Assembly (NCBI GenBank): GCA_031268055.1
Contig: JAIRXY010000124.1
Coordinates: 1-6,601, forward strand
Reading direction: 5' to 3'
Source of the DNA: Prevotellaceae bacterium
Lineage (GTDB): Bacteria > Bacteroidota > Bacteroidia > Bacteroidales > UBA932
DNA length: 6,601 nt
Shown: positions 1 through 6,443 of the stretch, one piece after another
Layout: every line of letters begins with the position of its first letter
Position numbering within the stretch: the first letter of the stretch is position 1
Notes under the pieces: model-generated
What the model was told of the DNA's origin: nothing
The model's input: only the letters and a program-made list of their open reading frames with translations
The model's database searches: none
Translations under genes and position numbers: made by a program

Positions 1-71
1 TCAAGCTTGTTTTATCCCTTTCTCTGCCTTAGCCCAATTCACGTAAGCTTATGGCATTAAAATATTAGGTG

Positions 72-79
72 CAAATATA
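72..79 (-). promoter_or_regulatory. possible leftward -7 element (TATATTTG)
   Basis: On the reverse strand this reads TATATTTG followed by C, which fits the Bacteroidota -7 consensus TAnnTTTG. No convincing TTTG-like -33 box lies 19-22 bases upstream, so support rests on one 8-base match in A+T-rich DNA. If real, it would drive a gene left of the window with a leader of more than 60 bases. It could equally be chance, or part of the end of the decayed insertion sequence next to it. Confidence 0.3.
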
Positions 80-150
80 GAATATTTTCTTGAATAAGTG
101 TATGGGGTGCTTTGACTTCTATGGCAAACGCACAAAATTATTAACCTTGC

Positions 151-257
151 ATGATGAAACCGGTATATAGCTATTTGTCTATCATAGAAGATTTTCGGAT
201 GGAGAAAAAATGTTTACACAAGTTGTCTGACATATTGTAATAGGCCTACTAACTTTA
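151..257 (+). pseudogene. N-terminal remnant of an ISAs1-family (H-repeat-like) transposase
   Basis: A 29-codon frame starts at ATG 151, just after an in-frame stop at 142-144, and ends at TAA 238-240. Residues 10-16 read SIIEDFR and residues 23-29 read HKLSDIL, with six residues between them. From memory, this is the motif pair, order and spacing at the start of ISAs1/H-repeat transposases (the DDE_Tnp_1-associated N-terminal domain), where E. coli H-repeat proteins have SIIPDYR, six residues, then HKLSDIL. In intact members a hydrophobic stretch follows. Here the codons after a one-base frame disruption (240-257) read IGLLTL, which would continue that stretch. Nothing recognisable follows, and the DDE catalytic domain is absent. 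I infer a relic of an inserted element reduced to about 100 bases. It is surely non-functional as a transposase. The ends of the element were not identified. Confidence 0.7.
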
Positions 258-305
258 ACGCCCTGGTCAGAGGGCTATTGATAATCATTGCTTGTTTTTA
301 CCCGC

Positions 306-338
306 TTGTGCACAATTCGGGAATTTTATGTACATTTG
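306..338 (+). promoter_or_regulatory. valS promoter (TAnnTTTG type)
   Basis: TACATTTG at 331-338 matches the Bacteroidota -7 consensus TAnnTTTG. A weak -33 candidate is TTG at 306-308, giving a 22-base spacer, slightly longer than usual. Transcription would start around 343-346, leaving a leader of roughly 80 bases before the valS ATG. The spacer carries AATTCGGGA and TGTAC, which recur almost identically in the promoter of the DUF721 gene at the right end of the window. Confidence 0.6.
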
Positions 339-424
339 CGCGTCGCTTTAAGTTGAGGCGATGAGCGCTGGCGCGGCCGGCTAAAGAAAGTAATTTTGTA
401 ACCCGTTAAATTGTAAGTTCGCTG

Positions 425-3097
425 ATGTCCACACTTGCAGCTGTTTACTCGCCCACAGAAATAGAAGAGAAGTGGTACGCCTACTGGATGAAGCATCGCC
501 TGTTTCACTCCGAGCCGGATGAGCGTGAGCCGTACGCTATGGTTATTCCGCCACCCAACGTAACCGGCGTGCTGCACATGGGGCACATGCTCAACAACAC
601 TATTCAGGATGTGCTGGTGCGCCGCGCGCGCATGCTGGGCAAAAATGCCTGCTGGGTGCCCGGCACCGACCACGCCTCCATCGCTACGGAGGCAAAAGTG
701 GTGGAGAAGCTCGCCCGCGAAGGCATAAAAAAAACAGACCTCTCCCGCGAGGCCTTTCTGGAGCACGCATGGGAGTGGACGCGCAGGCATGGCGGCATCA
801 TTCTGGAGCAGCTCAAGCGGCTGGGCGCCTCGTGCGACTGGGAGCGCACCAGCTTCACCATGAGCGAAGGCTATTCGCGCAGCGTTATTCGCGTATTCGT
901 CGACTTATACAACCAAGGGAAAATATACCGCGGCGTGCGCATGGTGAACTGGGACCCGCAGGCGCAAACCGCCCTCTCCGACGAGGAGGTTATTCACCGA
1001 GAGCAGCAGGGAAAGCTGTACTACTTGAAGTACTACGTTAGCGATTCGGCTGCTACCGCGGGAGCAGAGGCAGCGCGGGATTACGTTGTTGTGGCCACCA
1101 CGCGCCCCGAAACCATTTTTGGCGATACGGCGGTTTGCGTCAACCCCAGCGATGAGCGGTACAAGCGCCTGAAAGGGAAAAAGCTCATTGTGCCGCTCAT
1201 CAACCGCGAAGTGCCCGTTATTGAGGACGCATACGTTGACCCCGAATTTGGTACGGGCTGCCTCAAGGTAACGCCGGCGCACGACATTAACGACTACATG
1301 CTGGGCGAAAAGTACGGGCTGGAGGTGATAGATATTTTTAACGACAACGGCACGCTCAGCGAAAAGGCGCAGCTCTACGTGGGGCAAGACCGCTTTGAAG
1401 TGCGCCGGCAGGTGGAGGTAGATTTGGCGGCGGCGGGGCTGCTGGAGAAGGTCGAAGATTACGTCAACAAGGTAGGTTTCTCGGAGCGCACCAACGCGGC
1501 CATTGAGCCAAAGCTCTCCATGCAGTGGTTTGTGCGCATGAGCGAGCTGGCGGAGCCCGCGCTGGCGGCCGTGATGGACGACGACGTGCTGCTTTTTCCG
1601 CCCAAGTTCAAAAACACCTACCGCTACTGGATGGAGAACATCAAGGACTGGTGCATTTCGCGGCAGCTGTGGTGGGGGCACCGCATTCCGGCGTGGTACC
1701 TGCCGCAGGGTGGGCTGGTGGTGGCCGAAACTGCGGAGGAAGCCCTAACCGTAGCAAAGGAAAAAACCAAAAACCAGCAGCTCACGCTCAGCGATTTGCG
1801 ACAGGATGAGGATTGCCTCGACACGTGGTTTTCGTCGTGGCTGTGGCCAATATCGGTATTCGACGCTAACGTGGCAGGGCATCCGGAGGCAGACCCCAGC
1901 AACGACTTGCAGTACTACTACCCCACGGCAGACCTCGTTACCGCCCCCGAAATCCTGTTTTTCTGGGTAGCTCGCATGATTATTGCGGGGTACGAGTGGG
2001 CGGGTGGCTACCCCTTCAAGAACGTTTACCTCACCGGCATTGTGCGCGACAAGCAGGGGCGCAAAATGTCCAAGCAGCTGGGCAACTCGCCCGACCCCAT
2101 TGCGCTGATAGAAAAGTACGGCGCCGACGGCGTGCGGCTGGGCATGCTGCTCACCTCGCCCGCCGGAAATGACCTGCCGTTTGACGAAAGCTTGTGCGAG
2201 CAGGGGCGCAACTTCTGCAACAAGATATGGAACTCATTTCGCCTCATCAAGGGCTGGGAGGCGAGCGACGCCGAGCCCCAGCCGGAGCACGCGCGGGTGG
2301 CCGTGGAGTGGTTTAGGGAGCTCGTAGGCAAAACGCTGCTGAGCGTAGCCGACGATTTTGATAAGTACCGACTCTCGGAGGCGCTCATGGAGCTGTACAA
2401 GCTGTACTGGGACGAATTTTCGGGCTGGTACCTCGAAGCCATCAAGCCGCAGCAAGGGCGGGCAATGGACCAAAAAACCTACCGCGCCACCATCAGCATT
2501 TTCGACGCCATGCTGCGGCTTCTGCACCCGTTCATGCCGTTCATCACGGAGGAGCTGTGGCAAAACCTTGCCGCGCGCAAGGACGGCGAAAGCATCATGG
2601 TATCGCTACAGCCTTTTGTTGCGCAGGAAGTTGACGAGAGCGTGCTGGACAACTTTGAGCAGGCAAAGCAGGTTGTTACCAACATTCGCAGCGTACGCAA
2701 GGAGAAGAACATTCCGAGCAAAGAGCCGCTAACGCTTTTGGTCAGGGGTGCATTTTCGCCCGCGGCGGAGGCCATCGCTTGCAGGCTGGCAAATATTTCG
2801 CAGGTAGTTAGCGTAGAAGAAAATACAGATGCGCTGTGCGCCTCGTTTTTGGTAAAAACAACCGAATTTTACCTTCCTCTTGGCAGCTTGGTCAACGTGG
2901 CAGAGGAGCGCAAAAAGCTGGAGGCCGACTTAGCGTACTTCAAAAAATTCCTCGGCAGCGTGCTGGCAAAGCTGGGTAACGAAAAATTCGTAAGCAGCGC
3001 GCCCGAAAACATCGTTGCGCTGGAGCGCAAAAAGCAGCGCGATGCCGAGGCCAAGGTTGCATCCCTCGAGGAGCAGCTGAAGAAGCTGAAGGCTTAA
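425..3097 (+). CDS. valS: valyl-tRNA synthetase (ValRS, class I)
   Basis: Cytoplasmic enzyme that activates valine with ATP, charges tRNA-Val and edits mischarged threonine. The 890 residues span the whole family architecture. The class I HIGH motif appears as HMGH (51-54) inside [13 protein letters not shown]. The CP1 editing domain covers about 215-345, with TTRPET (225-230) and the GTG...TPAHD segment (276-287). The catalytic core resumes with [16 protein letters not shown] (409-424) and DTWFSS (466-471). The KMSKS loop appears as KMSKQ (547-551). An anticodon-binding helical domain follows (about 620-770), then the C-terminal coiled-coil arm characteristic of ValRS (about 823-890, rich in Lys, Glu and Leu). 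The start at 425 gives the expected N-terminus, with [14 protein letters not shown] near residue 8. No frameshift or missing core motif is seen. GH3 follows after 20 bases without a terminator, so the two genes are probably cotranscribed. Confidence 0.98.
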   Translation: MSTLAAVYSPTEIEEKWYAYWMKHRLFHSEPDEREPYAMVIPPPNVTGVLHMGHMLNNTIQDVLVRRARMLGKNACWVPGTDHASIATEAKVVEKLAREGIKKTDLSREAFLEHAWEWTRRHGGIILEQLKRLGASCDWERTSFTMSEGYSRSVIRVFVDLYNQGKIYRGVRMVNWDPQAQTALSDEEVIHREQQGKLYYLKYYVSDSAATAGAEAARDYVVVATTRPETIFGDTAVCVNPSDERYKRLKGKKLIVPLINREVPVIEDAYVDPEFGTGCLKVTPAHDINDYMLGEKYGLEVIDIFNDNGTLSEKAQLYVGQDRFEVRRQVEVDLAAAGLLEKVEDYVNKVGFSERTNAAIEPKLSMQWFVRMSELAEPALAAVMDDDVLLFPPKFKNTYRYWMENIKDWCISRQLWWGHRIPAWYLPQGGLVVAETAEEALTVAKEKTKNQQLTLSDLRQDEDCLDTWFSSWLWPISVFDANVAGHPEADPSNDLQYYYPTADLVTAPEILFFWVARMIIAGYEWAGGYPFKNVYLTGIVRDKQGRKMSKQLGNSPDPIALIEKYGADGVRLGMLLTSPAGNDLPFDESLCEQGRNFCNKIWNSFRLIKGWEASDAEPQPEHARVAVEWFRELVGKTLLSVADDFDKYRLSEALMELYKLYWDEFSGWYLEAIKPQQGRAMDQKTYRATISIFDAMLRLLHPFMPFITEELWQNLAARKDGESIMVSLQPFVAQEVDESVLDNFEQAKQVVTNIRSVRKEKNIPSKEPLTLLVRGAFSPAAEAIACRLANISQVVSVEENTDALCASFLVKTTEFYLPLGSLVNVAEERKKLEADLAYFKKFLGSVLAKLGNEKFVSSAPENIVALERKKQRDAEAKVASLEEQLKKLKA

Positions 3098-3117
3098 AAA
3101 ATTCGAAATTTCACGAC

Positions 3118-4650
3118 ATGTCTTTCATAAACTCCATATTCAACCTGATGTTCAAAAGCCGCCTGACGGAAATCGACGGCTTTCGCAAAAATCCAATGGC
3201 CGCGCAGGAGCGCCAGCTGCTGCAAAACATAGAGGACTCGCAAGATTCAAAATTTGGTCGTCGGTACGACCTTGCATCAATAAAAAGCATTGAGGCCTAC
3301 CAGCAGCGGGTACCCCTGCACCACTACGACGACCTGCGCCCATACATTGAGCGCATGATGCAGGGCGAAGGCAACGTGCTGTGCAGCGAAGAAGTCAAGT
3401 GGTTTGCAAAATCATCCGGCACCACAACCGAAAAGAGCAAGTTCATCCCCGTGCCGCAGTGCTCGCTGGACAGCTGCCACTACCGCGGCGGAAAGGACGT
3501 GCTGACCTTCTACCTCAACCGCTTTCCCGATAGCAACATTCTCACCAACAAGACGCTGACGCTTGGCGGAAGCCATCAGGTGGCAAACATCGGCGCAAGC
3601 ACCTACTGCGGCGACCTGTCGGCAATCCTCATCGACAACTCGCCCTTGCTCGCCGAGCTGGTGCGCACGCCCAGCAAGGAGGTGGCGCTCATTGCCGATT
3701 TTGAGGAAAAAGTGAGGAGAATAGCCGAAGAAACGCTCAACGAAAATGTGGTGCAGTTTATCGGGGTGCCGTCGTGGAACCTCGTGCTGATGCGCTACCT
3801 GCTGCGCTACGCCGGCAAGAGCAACCTGCTGGAGATTTGGCCGCAGCTGGAATTATTCATTCACGGCGGGGTAAGCTTTGCGCCGTACCGCGAGCAGTTT
3901 CACGCCATCATTCCGTCGTCCGGCATGCGCTACCTCGAAACCTACAACGCCTCGGAGGGATTCTTCGGTATTCAGGACGACTTGAGCGACAACAGCATGC
4001 TGCTCATGCTCGACTACGGCATCTTCTACGAGTTCATCCCCATGTCCACCTTTGGCACGGCAAGCCCCACGTGCTGCACCGCTGCCGACGTGCAAAAGGG
4101 CGTGAATTATGCGCTGGTAATCACCACCAACGGCGGGCTGTGGCGGTACGTGGTGGGCGATACGGTGGAGTTCACCTCGCTCTTTCCGCACAAGATTAAA
4201 ATCACCGGCCGCACCAAGCACTACATCAACGTATTTGGCGAAGAGCTGGTGGTAGACAACGCCGAGAGCGCGCTGCGCATCGCCTGCTTAGCCACCAACG
4301 CCAGCATCAAGGAGTATACGGTGGCGCCGGTGTTCATGCGCGGCGACGAGAAAGGCGGCCACGAGTGGCTCATTGAGTTTGAGCAGCCGCCGGCCGACCT
4401 CGCCGTATTCACCACCCTGCTCGACCAAGCTCTCTGCGCCGCAAACTCCGACTACGAGGCCAAGCGAAAGAACAACACCACCCTCAACATGCCTCTCGTG
4501 CGCAGCCTCGCCGCAGGCTCCTTTTACCGCTGGATGACCCAGCGCGGAAAGCTCGGCGGACAAAACAAGGTGCCGCGCCTCTACAACACGCGCGAGTACG
4601 TAGAGCAGCTTAACCAAAGTAGCGAAGACATTAGCTCCCGTAATGCCTAA
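3118..4650 (+). CDS. GH3-family protein, probable acyl-acid amido synthetase
   Basis: GH3 proteins (Pfam GH3, named for plant auxin-responsive genes) belong to the adenylate-forming superfamily. Characterised plant members activate an acyl acid with ATP and join it to an amino acid. Bacterial homologues, common in Bacteroidota, mostly lack a known substrate. The 510 residues are a normal length. The ATP-binding signatures are intact: a Ser/Thr-rich P-loop KSSGTTTEKSK (98-108), YNASEG (276-281), GDTVEF (347-352) and TGRTKHYINVFGEEL (363-377) leading into the mobile C-terminal domain. No signal peptide or membrane segment is evident, so it is probably cytoplasmic. The ATG at 3118 lies 20 bases after the valS stop, the spacer is A+T-rich without a promoter or terminator, and a strong hairpin terminator follows 72 bases after the stop. 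Family assignment is secure. Substrate and amino acid partner cannot be read from the sequence. Confidence 0.92.
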   Translation: MSFINSIFNLMFKSRLTEIDGFRKNPMAAQERQLLQNIEDSQDSKFGRRYDLASIKSIEAYQQRVPLHHYDDLRPYIERMMQGEGNVLCSEEVKWFAKSSGTTTEKSKFIPVPQCSLDSCHYRGGKDVLTFYLNRFPDSNILTNKTLTLGGSHQVANIGASTYCGDLSAILIDNSPLLAELVRTPSKEVALIADFEEKVRRIAEETLNENVVQFIGVPSWNLVLMRYLLRYAGKSNLLEIWPQLELFIHGGVSFAPYREQFHAIIPSSGMRYLETYNASEGFFGIQDDLSDNSMLLMLDYGIFYEFIPMSTFGTASPTCCTAADVQKGVNYALVITTNGGLWRYVVGDTVEFTSLFPHKIKITGRTKHYINVFGEELVVDNAESALRIACLATNASIKEYTVAPVFMRGDEKGGHEWLIEFEQPPADLAVFTTLLDQALCAANSDYEAKRKNNTTLNMPLVRSLAAGSFYRWMTQRGKLGGQNKVPRLYNTREYVEQLNQSSEDISSRNA

Positions 4651-4722
4651 AGAATTTTGAATTTTGAAATTGCTTATGCCATTCGACCATTTTTTCTTTT
4701 TGGGTAAAAGATAGTAAAGCAA

Positions 4723-4754
4723 AAATCCTACAACTTCAACAAGTTGTAGGATTT
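4723..4754. terminator. bidirectional intrinsic terminator between convergent units
   Basis: A perfect 14-bp inverted repeat (4723-4736 with 4741-4754) encloses a CAAC tetraloop. The stem is A+T at its base, so each strand has a T-rich tract at its 3' side: ATTTATTTTA on the forward strand and TTTTTGCTTT on the reverse strand. A second pairing of 8 bp (4711-4718 with 4757-4764) can extend the stem across a small asymmetric internal loop. It lies 72 bases after the GH3 stop and 32 bases beyond the encoded CCA of tRNA-Asp, the right place to end both converging transcripts. Confidence 0.88.
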
Positions 4755-4786
4755 ATTTTACTATTGCCGCCTAAAGGCTTGATTTC

Positions 4787-4863
4787 TGGCGGTGCGGACG
4801 AGACTCGAACTCGCGACCCCGTGCGTGACAGGCACGTATTCTAACCAACTGAACTACCACACC
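4787..4863 (-). tRNA. tRNA-Asp (anticodon GTC)
   Basis: Read on the reverse strand, the gene folds into a full cloverleaf. The acceptor stem GGTGTGG pairs with CCGCACC with one G-T wobble. The D stem is GTTC/GAAT. The anticodon stem CGTGC/GCACG carries the loop CTGTCAC, with anticodon GTC at 4829-4827. The T stem GCGAG/CTCGT carries the loop TTCGAGT. The discriminator base is G (4790), as expected for Asp, and CCA is encoded (4789-4787). The mature length is 77 bases with CCA. It lies 60 bases downstream of rsmD on the same strand, has its own promoter in that gap, and ends before the bidirectional terminator. Confidence 0.97.
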
Positions 4864-4876
4864 AATTTTGAGGCTA

Positions 4877-4907
4877 CAAAAGTAATGTTTTTTTTCGTAT
4901 CTACAAA
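4877..4907 (-). promoter_or_regulatory. promoter of tRNA-Asp (TTTG-N19-TACTTTTG)
   Basis: On the reverse strand, TTTG (4907-4904), a 19-base spacer and TACTTTTG (4884-4877) make an almost ideal Bacteroidota vegetative promoter. The -7 box ends 13 bases before the tRNA 5' end at 4863, so the primary transcript would carry only a very short leader. The whole element fits in the gap after the rsmD stop, so the tRNA can be transcribed independently of rsmD. Confidence 0.8.
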
Positions 4908-4923
4908 TTTTTGGCTCATTTTT

Positions 4924-5463
4924 TTATGGCGCCTGCCGGAAAATGCTGAAGTTGACGCTACCGTAGCTTCGGCGCTCTTTGAAGTGGGCAAAGCCGGAAA
5001 AGCTTTTGCCTTTGGAGTGCTCCAGAATAAACCATCCGTCGGGAGCGAGCAGCTGCCGCCCGAAAATCACCTCCGGAAGCCGCTCAATGCCCGCCATATC
5101 GTAGGGAGGGTCGGCAAAGATAATGTCGTAGGTTGCCTTACAGGAGGCGAGAAAGGAAAAGGCGTCGGCTCTGAAGCAGCGCACCTGCGGGAGCTTCAGC
5201 GCCTGCACCGTTTTTTTGATGAAGGCGTAGTGGCGAAAGTCAACCTCTACGCTGTCGACGCTACGGCAGCCGCGCGAGGCAAGCTCGTAGGTGATGCTGC
5301 CGGCGCCCGAAAACAAGTCCAGCGCGGCCAGCTGCTCTACGTCAAAGTTCACCGCAATGATGTTGAAAAGCGCTTCCTTGGCGAAATCGGTGGTAGGACG
5401 TGCGCTGAAGTTTTTGGGCGGAAGAATGGCGCGCCCCCGGTGCTGGCCGCTTACTATGCGCAT
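4924..5463 (-). CDS. rsmD: 16S rRNA (guanine(966)-N2)-methyltransferase RsmD
   Basis: RsmD uses S-adenosylmethionine to methylate N2 of G966 (E. coli numbering) in 16S rRNA during small-subunit assembly. The 179-residue protein starts MRIVSGQHRGR, the usual family opening. It carries the conserved RPTTDFAKEALFN (22-34), the SAM-binding motif I DLFSGAGS (49-56), the acidic strand end SVEVD (71-75), and the catalytic motif DPPY (118-121), typical of N2/N6 amino-methyltransferases. Length is close to normal (E. coli about 198) and no domain is missing. The ATG at 5463-5461 lies inside the end of the upstream DUF3822 gene, which stops at 5456-5454, a 10-base overlap that suggests translational coupling. 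No terminator follows before tRNA-Asp, so read-through to the hairpin at 4723-4754 is likely. Confidence 0.95.
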   Translation of the reverse strand: MRIVSGQHRGRAILPPKNFSARPTTDFAKEALFNIIAVNFDVEQLAALDLFSGAGSITYELASRGCRSVDSVEVDFRHYAFIKKTVQALKLPQVRCFRADAFSFLASCKATYDIIFADPPYDMAGIERLPEVIFGRQLLAPDGWFILEHSKGKSFSGFAHFKERRSYGSVNFSIFRQAP

Positions 5464-6311
5464 TCGTAAAGTGAAAACAGGTGGGTAAATTGGTGGTCGG
5501 CAACATCGCTCAGCTCGCGCGCAAAGCCCATTCGCGTGTGCGGCTCGTCCAGAACGAGCGCACGAAAAAAGGGAGGGATAACCTTTAGGTAAGGCTCAAC
5601 GTTTCCCGAAAAAAGCACGCTTGTTTGCTTCGTCGCCACCTTGTGCTGGTGGGCAATGGCCAGCATGAAGTACGCCAAATCTTCGGGCGATTGCAGCGCA
5701 AAGGTGTTGTACATCTTGAGGGCGCCGCGAACGAACAGGGCAATGTCGGCAAAGTCGTGGTTGATGTTTATGGCGAGCAGGCTCTCCGGGTTATGGTCTT
5801 TGGCGCGCCGCTGCAAGAACGTAAGCATAGGCACGCTCTGGTGGAAAAACTTTACCTTTCCGTACTTTTTCAGAAGCGCAGCGGCAAACGGGCTTGGCAC
5901 GGCAAACGCTGCCACGGCGTCCAGCTGAGGGATGGGGGCGCTGTGCACTTCGTCCAGCTCGTTGACGAAGTCGTTAAGCTCCAAAAAAGATTTTAGCAGG
6001 CTACGGTCAAACATTGCCATAGGGATAGCCGCTGCGTGGCGCGAGGTGTATATGTACGATACGCTGCGGTAGCTGGCATTGAGCAGCGGGTCGCTGTTGA
6101 GCAGCGCGCTCAGCGTTGGCTGCATATCGTTGTAGTCGGTTACGGTCTGCTCGTAAGGGATAGACTTAAAGGCGACGTACTTGCGCCTGTCCAAATCGAG
6201 CAGGCAAAAGCAAAGCCCGTCCAAATCGCTCTGGATGGACAGGTGCAAAGCGGCGGCGCTGCTGCCATGCGCGTCAAGCGTGCTATCAACGGCTACAAAT
6301 GGCGTATACAT
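5454..6311 (-). CDS. DUF3822 family protein, function unknown
   Basis: I recognise this 285-residue protein as DUF3822-like from its sequence pattern and its position immediately upstream of rsmD, a pairing common in Bacteroidota. Its biochemical role is not established. No signal peptide or membrane helix is evident, so it is probably cytoplasmic. The N-terminal part has LHLSIQSDLDGLCFCLLDLDRRKYVAFKS (about 22-50), a beta-hairpin-like pattern. The C-terminal half has LLAININHDFADIALFVRGALKMYNTF followed by a helical segment and VLFSG. This two-lobed layout resembles actin-like (ASKHA/PilM-like) folds, but that is only inference and I see no clear ATP-binding signature. The ATG at 6311-6309 sits about 30 bases downstream of a TAAATTTG -7 element. 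The 3' end overlaps rsmD by 10 bases, so the two are probably one operon. Confidence 0.82.
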   Translation of the reverse strand: MYTPFVAVDSTLDAHGSSAAALHLSIQSDLDGLCFCLLDLDRRKYVAFKSIPYEQTVTDYNDMQPTLSALLNSDPLLNASYRSVSYIYTSRHAAAIPMAMFDRSLLKSFLELNDFVNELDEVHSAPIPQLDAVAAFAVPSPFAAALLKKYGKVKFFHQSVPMLTFLQRRAKDHNPESLLAININHDFADIALFVRGALKMYNTFALQSPEDLAYFMLAIAHQHKVATKQTSVLFSGNVEPYLKVIPPFFRALVLDEPHTRMGFARELSDVADHQFTHLFSLYECA

Positions 6312-6340
6312 GTATAATATTTTCTTGATTCAAAGCGGTA

Positions 6341-6348
6341 CAAATTTA
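6341..6348 (-). promoter_or_regulatory. -7 element of the DUF3822-rsmD operon (TAAATTTG)
   Basis: The reverse strand reads TAAATTTG, a match to TAnnTTTG, about 30 bases before the DUF3822 ATG. This predicts a leader of roughly 20-25 bases. No good TTTG -33 box lies 19-22 bases upstream; that stretch is A-rich. Placement in a divergent spacer, with the right distance to the start codon, is the main support. Confidence 0.55.
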
Positions 6349-6374
6349 GCGAAAAAAATTTGTATTTGCTGCTT

Positions 6375-6407
6375 TTCCGCAAATTCGGGATTTTTTCTGT
6401 ACTTTTG
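6375..6407 (+). promoter_or_regulatory. promoter of the DUF721 gene (TACTTTTG)
   Basis: TACTTTTG at 6400-6407 matches the -7 consensus TAnnTTTG and lies 36 bases before the ATG at 6444. The -33 region is weak (TTC at 6375-6377, 22 bases upstream). The spacer contains AAATTCGGGA followed by a T-run and TGTAC, nearly the same as in the valS promoter. It fires away from the DUF3822 promoter at 6341-6348, about 50 bases apart. Confidence 0.6.
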
Positions 6408-6443
6408 CTACAGTATTAAAATATTACAACGCATTTCTATCGT

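Larger units (their letters stand above)
1..424. other. A+T-rich intergenic region upstream of valS
   Basis: No intact gene is visible here on either strand. The first 60 bases are open in one forward frame and stop at 58-60, but the coding potential is not convincing. On the reverse strand the only ATG near the left edge (55-53) is followed two codons later by a stop. The region holds a possible leftward promoter (72-79), a truncated transposase start (151-257), and the valS promoter (about 306-338) with its leader. Any leftward neighbour must start outside the window. Confidence 0.7.

Noticed and set aside
81..93. 13-base direct repeat AATATTTTCTTGA, also at 6316-6328
   Set aside because: The two copies sit at different positions relative to the nearby reverse-strand -7 elements and are low-complexity A+T sequence, so chance is the simpler explanation.
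104..119. GGGGTGCTTTGACTTC as the left terminal repeat of the transposase relic
   Set aside because: No matching inverted copy was found in the window, and I cannot compare with known ISAs1 ends, so it is not called.
260..275. Inverted repeat GCCCT/AGGGC as a terminator
   Set aside because: The stem is only 5 bp and no T-tract follows directly, so it is too weak to call.
239..363. Open forward frame upstream of valS with a hydrophobic stretch
   Set aside because: It lacks an ATG near its start, runs through the valS promoter, and resembles no known protein. A chance open frame is more likely.
905..1681. Long open frame on the reverse strand inside valS (258 codons), plus several shorter antisense frames in valS and GH3
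   Set aside because: They lie wholly opposite convincing coding sequence with G+C-rich third positions, which produces long antisense frames. The translations show no recognisable domain and there is no promoter.
3098..3117. AAATT-CGA-AATTT inverted repeat between valS and GH3 as a terminator or operator
   Set aside because: A 5-bp all A+T stem is unstable, and A+T-rich gaps give such palindromes by chance. The spacing favours one transcript.
4652..4670. GAATTTT tandem repeat after the GH3 stop
   Set aside because: Only two short imperfect units in A+T-rich DNA, with no sign of function.
4792..5469. Forward-strand frame of 225 codons opposite tRNA-Asp and rsmD
   Set aside because: It starts inside the tRNA gene and is antisense to rsmD, whose motifs are clear. 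It has no domain signature.
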